From Polyangiaceae bacterium (GTDB lineage: Bacteria > Myxococcota_A > Polyangia > Polyangiales > Polyangiaceae): a DNA stretch of 64,000 nucleotides. The notes under the pieces are model-generated. The model saw only the letters and a list, made by a program, of their open reading frames with translations, searched no databases and was not told the DNA's origin. Shown here piece after piece: positions 44,518 to 53,802 of this stretch; position 1 is the first letter of the stretch; each line of letters begins with the position of its first letter. The stretch spans positions 1 through 64,000 of the forward strand of contig JALHPN010000004.1 in assembly GCA_022842465.1 (NCBI GenBank), read 5' to 3'. A program made the position numbers and the translations under genes.

Positions 44518-46205
44518 CGAGCCGCACGATCCCCGAAAAGGAGTCGCTCACGGTCGAGTTCAAGAGCGATCGCGCGCGGCTCTCCGATGCCGATCTCGTC
44601 TTGGCGGTCGTGTGCCTCGCCAACAGCGAAGGCGGCGAGATCTACCTCGGCGTGGAGGATGACGGCCGCGTCACGGGCTTGAGCCCGGACCGGTCCAACC
44701 TCACGACCCTCGCGGCGCTCATCTCGAATCGCACGTCGCCGCCCGTCAGCGTCCGCGTCTCGACCTTCGACGAGCTCGGCCAGCGCATCGCGAAGATTGA
44801 AGTTTCGAAGTCGCACCGGATCGTCGCGACGTCGGACGGCCGGTACCAGCGCCGGCGGATCCGGAGCGACGGTAAGCCCGAGTGCGCGCCGCTCTTGCCG
44901 AGCGAGTTCACGACGCGGCTCGGAGATCTCGGGGCCCTCGACGCCTCGGCGCAGCCCCTCCTCGAAGCCAGCCTCGACGCGCTCGATCCCCTCGAGCGAC
45001 AGCGGCTCCGCGCGATCGTCGAGCGCTTCAAGGGCGACCGCACGCTCCTCGGCCTCGACGACGCGGAGCTCGACGGCGCGCTGGGCCTCACGACGAGGCA
45101 GGGAGGAAACGTACACCCGACGCTGGCCGGGCTCCTCCTCCTCGGCCACGAGGCAGCCCTTCGCCGGTGGGTGCCGACCCACGAGGTGGCGTTCCAGGTG
45201 CTCGAGGGGACCGACGTCAAGCTGAACGAGTTCTTCCGGATGCCGCTCCTTCAGGTCTTCGAGCGCATCGAGGGCCTGTTTTCAGCGCGCAACGAGCAGG
45301 ACGAAATTCAGGTCGGGCTCTTCCGCGTGGGCGTCCCGACGCTCGATCCGGACGCCTTCCGCGAGGCCCTCGTCAACGCCCTGACCCATCGCGACTACGC
45401 GCGTCTCGGGGCGGTGCACGTGCAGTGGAACGCCGACGACGTCGCGATCGCAAGCCCGGGAGGGTTTCTCGAAGGGATCACCGCCGACAACCTGCTCGTC
45501 GTCGCTCCGCGACCGCGCAACCCCGTGCTTGCCGACGTCTTCAAGAGGATCGGGCTTGCGGAGCGAACGGGGCGCGGCGTCGACAAGATCTTCGCGGGCC
45601 TTCTTCGCTATGGGCGCCCGGCCCCGAGCTACTCGAGCGACTCGACCTCGGTCGTCGTGCGGCTCGATCACTCGTCGTCGAGCCTGCCGTTTCTACGGCT
45701 CATCGTGGCGGAGGAGGCGCGCCTCGGTGCGGCGCTCCCCATCGACTCGCTCATCGCGCTCTCCGAGCTGAGGGATGCTCGGCGCCTCACGAGCACCGAG
45801 ATCGCGCGGGCCATCCAGCGCGACGAGGGAGCTGCCAAGCGCGTCCTCGAGCGTCTCGTCGAGTCCGGCCTCGTGGAGGCCCACGGAAACACGCGAGCCC
45901 GCGCCTACACGCTGAGCGCCAAGGCCTACCACGAGCTCGGCGCGAAGGCCGCGTACGTGAGGCAGGCGGGGCTCGACACGCTCGAACAAGAGCAGCGGGT
46001 GATGAAGCTCGCGCGAACCTATGGCACGGTGCGACGTGCCGAGATCATCGAGCTCTGCCGCATCTCGCCCAAGCAGGCGACGCGGCTCCTCGCGAAGCTC
46101 GTCCGGGACGGCCAGCTCGTCATGACGGGCTCCCGTAAGACCGCGGTTTATGCCCCCGCGACCCTCGGAAGCTCCGCGGGGAAAGGCCCTCGCGAGCGAT
46201 CATGA
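44514..46205 (+). CDS. AlbA_2 (Schlafen-like) / RecG-C-like winged-helix protein
   Basis: A 563-aa protein with GTG start overlapping the pglX stop. The N-terminal AlbA_2 domain reads TVEFKSDRARLSD, LANSEGGEIYLGVEDDGRVTG and IEVSKSHRIVATSDGRYQRR. The middle is the HATPase_c_4/RecG-C-like part (ALVNALTHRDYARLGAV, PRNPVLADVFKRIGLAERTG, GRGVDKIF). C-terminal helix-turn-helix segments follow (STEIARAIQRDEGAAKRVLE). Such proteins are usually transcriptional regulators. Located between pglX and pglY, it probably regulates the locus. The palindrome downstream is its candidate operator. Confidence 0.8.
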   Translation: MTSRTIPEKESLTVEFKSDRARLSDADLVLAVVCLANSEGGEIYLGVEDDGRVTGLSPDRSNLTTLAALISNRTSPPVSVRVSTFDELGQRIAKIEVSKSHRIVATSDGRYQRRRIRSDGKPECAPLLPSEFTTRLGDLGALDASAQPLLEASLDALDPLERQRLRAIVERFKGDRTLLGLDDAELDGALGLTTRQGGNVHPTLAGLLLLGHEAALRRWVPTHEVAFQVLEGTDVKLNEFFRMPLLQVFERIEGLFSARNEQDEIQVGLFRVGVPTLDPDAFREALVNALTHRDYARLGAVHVQWNADDVAIASPGGFLEGITADNLLVVAPRPRNPVLADVFKRIGLAERTGRGVDKIFAGLLRYGRPAPSYSSDSTSVVVRLDHSSSSLPFLRLIVAEEARLGAALPIDSLIALSELRDARRLTSTEIARAIQRDEGAAKRVLERLVESGLVEAHGNTRARAYTLSAKAYHELGAKAAYVRQAGLDTLEQEQRVMKLARTYGTVRRAEIIELCRISPKQATRLLAKLVRDGQLVMTGSRKTAVYAPATLGSSAGKGPRERS

Positions 46206-46245
46206 GAGCGTTTAAGACCACGTTTATGACCCATCCCGACCTCGC

Positions 46246-46263
46246 TTATGCCCGCGGGCATAA
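46246..46263. promoter_or_regulatory. 18-bp perfect palindrome, candidate operator before pglY
   Basis: TTATGCCCGCGGGCATAA is fully self-complementary. The same TTTATG(C/A)CC half-site recurs in direct orientation at 46147-46155 (inside the 3' end of the upstream gene) and 46223-46231, with a variant TTTAAGACC at 46211-46219. This is the largest intergenic gap in the BREX run. Binding by the upstream AlbA_2/winged-helix protein is inferred. Confidence 0.6.
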
Positions 46264-46302
46264 AAGCGGACATAGGCGGACTACGCAGGAGCGAGAAGCG
46301 CC

Positions 46303-49300
46303 GTGACCGTCACCATCACCCAAGCCTTCGACCTCCCGGCGCGGGAAGACATCACCGCCCTCGGCTTCGTCGTGCGCCTCAGCGAGGAAGAGGACCAGAA
46401 GCTCGTCGCGGACTACGTGATCACGCCGAAGGTCGCCGAAGAGCTCCCGGCGATCCTCAAGGCGATGCGCCACACCTTCAAGGCGCGGACCGATCTCGGT
46501 CGCTTCGTCCACGGCAGCTTCGGCTCGGGCAAGAGCCACTTCCTCTCCTTCCTCGGACTGATGCTCGAGGGGAAGGCGAGCTCTTGGGCCAAGGACGATC
46601 CGACGATCCGCGCGCTCTCCGGCGAGCATCGGCCCTGGCTCGAGGACGCAAAGCTCCTCGTCGTTCGTCTCCACATGCTGACCACGACGGGAGGGCAGGG
46701 CTCCGGCTTCGATCGCGCCGTGTACGAGGCGGCGAACGCCGCGCTCCAGCATCGAGGAAAGGCCCCCTTCGAGTTCCTCAACGTCGAGGGGGTGCTCAGC
46801 GAGGCCCGGCGTGAGGCCGAGCTCTTCGGCACGCAGTTCTGGAAGCGTCTCGAGGAGGCCGGGATCGTCGGCTCGCGCGACGAGTTCGAGGCCATGGCCG
46901 TCGGCGCGGCCGACGAGCGCGAAGCCCTCGCGCGGGCGCTCCTCCAGTGGAAAGGCCGTGACGCGACGACGGCCGGCGTCGATCCGAGCTGGGCGGTCGG
47001 CCTGCGGAAGCTATGCGAGCACGTCAAAGCGCAGGGCTTCGGCGGGCTCGTGCTCCTGGTCGACGAGTTCTTGCTCTGGCTGCGCGAGAAGAGCGGCCCC
47101 GAGTTCGAGCGCGCCATCAACCAGCTCACCGTGATGGTGGACCACGCCGACGGCGCGCGCGCCGTTCCGCTCTTCACGTTCGTGGCGCGGCAGCGGAACA
47201 TCGAGGAGTTCTTCCCGGACCTCGTGGAGGAGCGCCAGCTTCACGAGCACCTCGGTCACCACGCGAAGCGCTTTGAGCTCACCGAGCTCGAGGACGTCGA
47301 GCTCCGGCACGTCTGCCGCGGACGCGTGCTTCGTCGGCGCCCGGAGTACGAAGCCGAGGTGAGCCGCGTGGTCGACGCCCTCGCGAAGGACTACGAGAAG
47401 ATCCTCCCGTCGATCTTGCAGCAGGCGGACATTGGGTACCTGCGCGACGTCTATCCGTTCCATCCCGCGCTTATCGAGATGCTCATCGACGTGTCGTCGC
47501 TGATGCAGCGCGACCGCACCGCGCTTCGGCTCCTGTACGAGCTTCTCGTCATTCACAACGCGGACCTGCCGCTGGGCAAGCTCCTTCCGGTTGGGCGCGC
47601 CTTCGACGCGATTTTTCCGCGCGCCGGTGTGGAAGGAAGCAAGCGCGTCGAAGATCTACGCGCGATTCATCGCACCTACTACCAGCGCTTCAGCCCCGCG
47701 ATGGACAAGATGCTGCGGGACGCAGAGGCCGCAAAGGGCGACTTCGATGCGACCCGTCGCGGGGTCCTCGACACCATCGTCAAGACGGCGCTCCTCGCAG
47801 AGGTGTCACCGCGCCTCAAGGGAACCGGCTCGATGTCGATCGAGCGCCTCGTTCGATTGAATGATGCCGAGGTCACGGGCGAGACGGACCGCTCGAAGTT
47901 CAACCGCGTCTACCAGGACCTCCTCGACCTCTCGCGCATCGTGCCGGGGGCGATCCAGCTTTCCGGTCAGGGGAAGGACGCGTCGGTCTCGGTCATCCTC
48001 CAGGGCGTCAACTTTGGCGAGATCCTCGACCGCGCCCGCAGCCGCGTGATGGGGCAGAAGAACGTTCGCCTCCGCACGTTCTACAAAGTGCTCCTCCCCG
48101 CACTCCGGCTGAAGGAGGAGAAGCTCGGCGAGAAGCACGACGTCGAGTGGCGCAGGACCCCACGTCGCGGCTCCGTCGACGTCGAGAACATCCGCGAGCT
48201 TCCGAACGCTGCGTTCAAGATCCGACCGGGGGGTGAGTACCGGATCCTCATCGACTACCCGTGGGACGAGCCCGGCTACTCGGTGGCCGACGACGAACAG
48301 CGCGCCGCCGACGTCCGCAAGCGCGACGGCACCAGCCTGACCGCCTGCTGGCTCCCCCGTCATTTCACGCAGAGCGAGCTCGCCTTCCTCGACGATCTCG
48401 CGGCGCTCGAGGAGCTCACGGGATCCGCGCAAGAGGAGCTCATCCGCGATTTCGGCCCGAACGAGCGAGCGCAGATCGTCGAGCAGGCGAACAACCAGGC
48501 CCAGAACCTTCGTCAGAGCCTCCAGCAGAAGCTCGGCGAGGTGTACCGCGACCACGGGCGCATCGTGGCGCTCACGACCGGGATCGAGGCCACCGTTCCC
48601 GCCGGCGAGCTGGGGGAAATCATCGACCGCCTCGCTCGCGTGCTCCTCGACCGGCAATACCCCATGCATCCCGCCTTCGGGGCCAAGCCGGAGCCAGAGA
48701 CACTCCGCCTCCTTTGCGACTGGCTCGCGCGCGCCGCCGAGAAGCAGGATCAGATGGAGGTCTTTACCGACGAGGAGGCCAAGGTCCTGAGGACGCTCGG
48801 CGATCCCCTCGAGCTCGTGAGCATGGGTCAAACGCGGGCGCAGCTCCGTCTCGACACCCGCTACATCAAGACGGTCCGCGAAGAGGCCAAGGGCGAGTCG
48901 GTTCTCTGGGACGGCATCGATCGCAAGCTCCAAGAGACGTACGCGCTCACCCCGATCGTCCGAAACTTCTTCCTGAAGCTCTTGTCGCGCCTCGACAGCT
49001 TCCGCGTCGTGCACGCCGTTCATGGAGATCTGGTGGACGTCGAGATCGACAGCAAGTCGCGGACGCAGGTGAAGCTCGTTCGCGCTCCGCTGCTCGACCT
49101 GCCCGAATGGAGCCGAGCGCGCGAGCTCGGACCTGCGCTGTTCAAAGCTATGTCCGCGCCGTCGGCAACGCGGACACTCTCCGAACAAGATCGGTTCGCT
49201 CGCGAGCTCCACGCGTGTACGGCCGGGCGACGAGGTCAGCTCCAAGGCCTTCACGAGCGTCTCGTGAAAGACCTTGGCGCCAACGGGAAGCGGGTCGAGG

Positions 49301-49878
49301 AGCTCAAGGTGGCGATCGCGCGCCTTGCGCCGCTCGCCAAGCAGCCGTCGGACTCGTGCGCGGTGCTCCGCGACTGGCTGAAGCTCTGGCCCGACGACAC
49401 GAGCGACCCCGTTCGAACGGCGGTTGTTCGGATCGGCGACGTCTCGGCCGCGATCGAAAAGCTGGACGAGACCGTGCGGCTCAGCCTGCGCCGCGCGACG
49501 AATGGACCACTTGGCGCCGAGGTCCAGGCTCACCTCGACGCGCTTCGAGGACTCGCGGACGCGGGCGAGCAGGAGCGGCCGCTGACCGAGCAGGCGATCC
49601 AGAAGTGGAACGAGACCGGCAAGTCGCTCCTGCACCGGGTCCTCGAACACCTCCCGCCGTCGCCGCCGCCGGTTCAGGGCGGAGGTACGCCGGGCCAGCC
49701 GCCGCCTGCGGAGCCGCACGCGACGGGACCGAGCGCACCGAAGACGATCGCGGCGACGTTCGCGGCGAGCAGCGGCGCGGAGCGCGACCGGCTCATCCAG
49801 CGCGTTCGAAGTGAGCTCGACGAGCTCGCTGATGATCAGGTCGACGTGGCGATCACCATCACTCGGAGAGGTCGCTAA
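46303..49878 (+). CDS. pglY: BREX-2 ATPase PglY
   Basis: A 1191-aa large P-loop ATPase (the BREX-2 counterpart of BrxC). Walker A is GSFGSGKSHF (71-80) and Walker B is LVLLVDEFLLWL. Further blocks include FTFVARQRNIEEFFPD and YPFHPALIEMLIDVSSLMQRDRT split by a break, both typical of PglY. GTG at 46303 follows the palindromic region. It ends in a Pro-rich linker and a short helical tail. The pglZ start is 2 bp after its stop. Confidence 0.9.
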   Translation: MTVTITQAFDLPAREDITALGFVVRLSEEEDQKLVADYVITPKVAEELPAILKAMRHTFKARTDLGRFVHGSFGSGKSHFLSFLGLMLEGKASSWAKDDPTIRALSGEHRPWLEDAKLLVVRLHMLTTTGGQGSGFDRAVYEAANAALQHRGKAPFEFLNVEGVLSEARREAELFGTQFWKRLEEAGIVGSRDEFEAMAVGAADEREALARALLQWKGRDATTAGVDPSWAVGLRKLCEHVKAQGFGGLVLLVDEFLLWLREKSGPEFERAINQLTVMVDHADGARAVPLFTFVARQRNIEEFFPDLVEERQLHEHLGHHAKRFELTELEDVELRHVCRGRVLRRRPEYEAEVSRVVDALAKDYEKILPSILQQADIGYLRDVYPFHPALIEMLIDVSSLMQRDRTALRLLYELLVIHNADLPLGKLLPVGRAFDAIFPRAGVEGSKRVEDLRAIHRTYYQRFSPAMDKMLRDAEAAKGDFDATRRGVLDTIVKTALLAEVSPRLKGTGSMSIERLVRLNDAEVTGETDRSKFNRVYQDLLDLSRIVPGAIQLSGQGKDASVSVILQGVNFGEILDRARSRVMGQKNVRLRTFYKVLLPALRLKEEKLGEKHDVEWRRTPRRGSVDVENIRELPNAAFKIRPGGEYRILIDYPWDEPGYSVADDEQRAADVRKRDGTSLTACWLPRHFTQSELAFLDDLAALEELTGSAQEELIRDFGPNERAQIVEQANNQAQNLRQSLQQKLGEVYRDHGRIVALTTGIEATVPAGELGEIIDRLARVLLDRQYPMHPAFGAKPEPETLRLLCDWLARAAEKQDQMEVFTDEEAKVLRTLGDPLELVSMGQTRAQLRLDTRYIKTVREEAKGESVLWDGIDRKLQETYALTPIVRNFFLKLLSRLDSFRVVHAVHGDLVDVEIDSKSRTQVKLVRAPLLDLPEWSRARELGPALFKAMSAPSATRTLSEQDRFARELHACTAGRRGQLQGLHERLVKDLGANGKRVEELKVAIARLAPLAKQPSDSCAVLRDWLKLWPDDTSDPVRTAVVRIGDVSAAIEKLDETVRLSLRRATNGPLGAEVQAHLDALRGLADAGEQERPLTEQAIQKWNETGKSLLHRVLEHLPPSPPPVQGGGTPGQPPPAEPHATGPSAPKTIAATFAASSGAERDRLIQRVRSELDELADDQVDVAITITRRGR

Positions 49879-49880
49879 GC

Positions 49881-52454
49881 TTGGACGCGCAGGTCATTCT
49901 CCGCAGGCTGGTGGAGATGGCGGGCGGACCTGCCGAGCGGGGGTACGTCCTCGCCCTTGCGGCCGACGGGCTACGAGACCTCCCGGCGGAGTTCGCGACG
50001 TCGAGCGGCAAGTACGCCGTCGTTCACCCGACATCGGAGATCGGGCTTCGGCACGTGTTGTGGAAGGCCGACGGCGCACCCGTCTTGGCGCTCCTTGACG
50101 AGCCGCTTGCACGTCGACTGCCCGCTGATCTCGTTCGACGCGCACGCGGGCGTCGTGTCCACGCCGTGGAGCCCGCCGAGGTGCTCTCTCTTGCGCTGCA
50201 GGTTCCCGTCGTGGGCACCGAAGACGACGACGTGCAGCGCCTCGCGATCGACAACGTGGATCGGCTCCAGGCGGCGCTTCGGGAGCGCACGCTGCCGACG
50301 GTCGTCGACCGGGAGCTCCTCGACGAGCTTCTCCTCGACGTTCTCCTCGGCAAACAGGTTCGAAAGTGCTCGTCGGGCGAGCTCCTCGCGAGCTGGTTGC
50401 GGGATCCTCCGAACTGGCCCCCGCCCGTGGCCGACCTCGTGCGGCGCCAACTTCCGAGGATGCATGGCCTCGAGGGCAGGATCCTCGCCTGGGGGACGAA
50501 GGAGCCGAAGGGCCTCGAGCCGCTGCTCGTTCACGGCGTGCTCCTCGCTCTCGAGGAGCCTGAGATCCCACAGTCGGCTTGGGGAGCTCTCTGGAACGGC
50601 CCGCGCGCGCTCGGTCTCACCCTCGAGACCTTCCGCACGGCGGTCTCAGGGCTCGCTCGGCAGACCGTCGATTTCCTCGGTGCAGATGCCACCGCGTACC
50701 TCAAGAAGGCAGAGAGCGTCGCCACGCGGGTGCTCACTCCTGCCGTGCTTGCAAGGAGCCGCGATCTTCCGCTCGGCCTCGACAACCTGTGCCACGAGCT
50801 CGTGAAGGAGATGTCCTCTGGCGACGCGGTAAGCCACGTCGCCATCCAGGACATGCAGCGTCACCGGTATGCCACCGCACGTGCGGGCGAGATCGCGGTG
50901 CTCGAGCAGATGGCGCGCCTGTCGCGGTACCTCGCGGCACCTCCCGTCTCGCCCACGGCGTGCGTCCTCGAGCGAGTGCGCGCCTACCAGCGCGATGGGG
51001 CATTCGCCGATTGGGCGGCGGCACGCCTTCGGACGGCGCTTGCGAAGAGCGCCTCGTTCCGCAAGGAGGCCGGCCGAATTCTGGATCGGTATCGGGAGCG
51101 CCGGGACGAGGAGAACCTCGCTTTCGCAGAGGCCCTGCGCGCGGACTACAAGACGGCCCTCTACTCGAGCGACTGCATCGCGCTTCCGCGGATCTGGCGT
51201 CACGCGCCCGTGCACCTTGCGAACGAGAAGAAGCAGAAAAAGCTGTTTCTCGTGGTTCTGGACGGGTGCAGCTACCCCGTCTTCCTGCGCCTCGTCGCCG
51301 AGCTTGCGAACGACATCGCACCGCTCGGGTTGAGGGTCGATCCTGCGTCGCAGCAGGCGCACGGCGCGCCGGCGTTGTCGATCGTCCCCACGATCACCAG
51401 CCATGCCCGTAGCGCGATTTTCCTCGGTGAGGTTCCGAACGATCCGTGGATCGCTGAGACGATCTGGCGAGATTCGAAAGAGTCTGCGACCGATCCTGCG
51501 CGCTTCAAGCAGAACACCTCGCTCGGTAGTCGTTCCCGCAAACTGTTTCTGAAGGGCGATCTCGCGGACCACGGCGAAGGGCTCTTTGCCGCCCTACGAG
51601 ACGACGCGATCGACGTCGTTGCTGCCGTCTTCAACGCGGTGGACGATCAGATCGGCTCCAGCAACACCGGGGCTGTCGTGACGGTTCGCGCCGAGGAGAT
51701 CAGCATGTTCATCCCCAGCCTGCGCGAGGGCATCCGTGCAGGGCGGCGGGTCATCGTCACTTCCGATCACGGGCACACGCCCTTCTGGAGCAAGGATCTC
51801 CGTGTCAGCGACGGCGCCTCTGCACGCTACCGGACACTCGAGGGGAAGGACCCGGCGCCCGAGGGGTTCATCGAGATCGATGAGGGCGGACACGGCGGCG
51901 GCGCCGGACGAAAGGCGTACGCGTGGAAGATGGGCGTCTACCAGGGCAAGCCCCAAGTCGGGTTCCATGGTGGATGCTCTCTCGAAGAGATGGTCGTCCC
52001 TCTCGCCGAGCTCGCAGAGGGCGGTGTCGCGGCGGATGAGCCCGCGTGGTGGTACGGGGGAGCGAGCGCGGCGGGCAAGACGCCGGCCCCAGCGAAGGTG
52101 GCCGTTGCGGCCGTGGCCGTGGCGCCCATCAGCCCCAAGGTCGTTCAAGGAGACTTGTTCGATCCCGGACCGCTCCTCGCGACAACGGTCGAGCGTATCG
52201 GTCTACCGGGTGCCCTTCGAGCGCAGCTCGATCCGTCCGAGCTCGCGGCGCTGGCGTGCGTCTTCAGCAACCAGAACGCCCGCATCTCGGACATCGCCCA
52301 GGCGCTCCGGCGACCGAAGGCGCGCGTCCCCGGCCTCATGTCGCGCCTCGTCGGCAAGCTCCATGCGGGAGGCTTTCCGTGCCTCCGCCGGCAACCCCTC
52401 CCTGACGGTGAGGATCAGTACGTCTACGTCCGCCAAGGAACGGAACGCACATGA
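49881..52454 (+). CDS. pglZ: BREX-2 alkaline-phosphatase-superfamily protein PglZ
   Basis: An 857-aa protein. The catalytic-domain motifs are LFLVVLDGCSYPVFLRL (metal Asp), IVPTITSHARSAIF (nucleophile Thr region), VIVTSDHGHTPF (metal Asp/His) and a late VGFHGGCSLEEMVVPLAEL, the PglZ signature. PglZ is common to all BREX types. The start is a TTG at 49881 preceded by GGAGAGG about 9 nt upstream inside pglY; no better ATG exists before the conserved N-terminus. Its stop overlaps the brxD ATG by 4 bp. Confidence 0.92.
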   Translation: MDAQVILRRLVEMAGGPAERGYVLALAADGLRDLPAEFATSSGKYAVVHPTSEIGLRHVLWKADGAPVLALLDEPLARRLPADLVRRARGRRVHAVEPAEVLSLALQVPVVGTEDDDVQRLAIDNVDRLQAALRERTLPTVVDRELLDELLLDVLLGKQVRKCSSGELLASWLRDPPNWPPPVADLVRRQLPRMHGLEGRILAWGTKEPKGLEPLLVHGVLLALEEPEIPQSAWGALWNGPRALGLTLETFRTAVSGLARQTVDFLGADATAYLKKAESVATRVLTPAVLARSRDLPLGLDNLCHELVKEMSSGDAVSHVAIQDMQRHRYATARAGEIAVLEQMARLSRYLAAPPVSPTACVLERVRAYQRDGAFADWAAARLRTALAKSASFRKEAGRILDRYRERRDEENLAFAEALRADYKTALYSSDCIALPRIWRHAPVHLANEKKQKKLFLVVLDGCSYPVFLRLVAELANDIAPLGLRVDPASQQAHGAPALSIVPTITSHARSAIFLGEVPNDPWIAETIWRDSKESATDPARFKQNTSLGSRSRKLFLKGDLADHGEGLFAALRDDAIDVVAAVFNAVDDQIGSSNTGAVVTVRAEEISMFIPSLREGIRAGRRVIVTSDHGHTPFWSKDLRVSDGASARYRTLEGKDPAPEGFIEIDEGGHGGGAGRKAYAWKMGVYQGKPQVGFHGGCSLEEMVVPLAELAEGGVAADEPAWWYGGASAAGKTPAPAKVAVAAVAVAPISPKVVQGDLFDPGPLLATTVERIGLPGALRAQLDPSELAALACVFSNQNARISDIAQALRRPKARVPGLMSRLVGKLHAGGFPCLRRQPLPDGEDQYVYVRQGTERT

Positions 52455-53797
52455 CGCCGATCGCACCGGACCTCGCTCGTGACATCGTCTCCGCTCTCCG
52501 CGCCGGCGTGGTTCCCCGCACGGGCCTCGAGTACTACGCCACGGGCCTCGATCTCCTGCTTCCCGTGGTGGAAAGCGAGCTCGACGAGGTCGCCTCGGGC
52601 GAAGGCCGTGGTCGCTCCAAGTGGGTACGGGGCGAGTACGGCACCGGAAAGACCTTCGCCACGAGGCTCATCTCCGCTCGCGCACGAGCGAAGCGCTTCG
52701 CGACGACCGAGGTGCAGATCTCGATCAACGACACGCCGCTGCACCACCTCGAGACCGTCTACCGCCGGATGATGGAGCGTCTCTCCACCGACGCTCACGG
52801 TGAAGGAGCGTTCCGCGCCGTCGTCGATGCGTGGCTCTACGAAGTGGGCGACGAGGTCACCCGGCTCAAGGGGATCACCGAGGACGACCCGCAGTTTGCG
52901 GCGCTGCTCGAGACGCGTCTGGAGGAGAAGCTCGCGGAGCTGAGCACGCGCAACCCCGCCTTCTCTCAGGTTCTACGCGCCTACAGCCGCGCCATGCAGG
53001 AGGGCGACTTCCAGGGAGCCCAGGGTTTGTTGGCCTGGCTCGCAGGGCAGCCCCACATCGACCGCTCGATCACCTCTCGTGCAGGTGTGAAGGGCGCTGT
53101 CGACGGGCAGGCGGCCCTCACGTTCCTACGTGGCGTACTCACGGTCCTTCGCCAAGCGGGACACGCGGGTCTCGTCGTCGTGCTCGACGAGGTGGAGACG
53201 ATCCAGCGGATGCCGCCTCCGACGAGGGAAAAGTCGCTCAACGCCCTTCGTCAGCTCGTCGACATGCTCGCCAACAACGAGCTCCCCGGCCTCTACCTCA
53301 TCGTCACGGGCACGTTCGCCTTCTTCGACGACTACAAGGGACTGAAGGGCCTCGCGCCTCTCTACCAACGAATCGCGACGCGCTTCGAAGCCGATCCGAC
53401 GTTCGACAATCTGCGCGCGCCCCAGGTGCGCCTGCCCGCCTTCGACGAGGTTCGCCTCCTCGAGGTCGGCCGTCGCGTGCGGGATCTCTTCCCGGCACAG
53501 CACGCGGAGCGCAAAGCGCAGCGCGCCAACGACGCGTTCCTCGCCGCACTCACCAAAAAGGTCGCGACCGGTTTTGGCGGTAAGGTCGCCGTCGCCCCCC
53601 GAATCTTCCTGCGTGAGCTGGTCGATGTCCTCGACAAGGTCGACCAGTACGACAACTACGATCCCGCCAAGCAGTACGATCTCAAGCTCGACGAAGCCGA
53701 GCTGACGGCCGAGGAGCTCGCCGCACGCCGAGGCGAGGAGCCGGCGGCCGCTGGAGACGCCGGCGCTGACAAACCCAAGAAGCGCCTCGACGGGTAG
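52451..53797 (+). CDS. brxD: BREX-2 ATP-binding protein BrxD
   Basis: A 448-aa P-loop protein (DUF2791 type). Walker A is GEYGTGKT (61-68) and Walker B is LVVVLDEVETIQRMP. FYDDYKG-like FFDDYKGLKGL and the APRIFLRELVDVLDKVDQY end are characteristic of BrxD. It is thought to work with BrxHI as a DNA-translocating pair in type 2 BREX. It overlaps pglZ by 4 bp and is followed after 5 bp by brxHI. Confidence 0.9.
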   Translation: MTPIAPDLARDIVSALRAGVVPRTGLEYYATGLDLLLPVVESELDEVASGEGRGRSKWVRGEYGTGKTFATRLISARARAKRFATTEVQISINDTPLHHLETVYRRMMERLSTDAHGEGAFRAVVDAWLYEVGDEVTRLKGITEDDPQFAALLETRLEEKLAELSTRNPAFSQVLRAYSRAMQEGDFQGAQGLLAWLAGQPHIDRSITSRAGVKGAVDGQAALTFLRGVLTVLRQAGHAGLVVVLDEVETIQRMPPPTREKSLNALRQLVDMLANNELPGLYLIVTGTFAFFDDYKGLKGLAPLYQRIATRFEADPTFDNLRAPQVRLPAFDEVRLLEVGRRVRDLFPAQHAERKAQRANDAFLAALTKKVATGFGGKVAVAPRIFLRELVDVLDKVDQYDNYDPAKQYDLKLDEAELTAEELAARRGEEPAAAGDAGADKPKKRLDG

Positions 53798-53802
53798 CGG
53801 CG

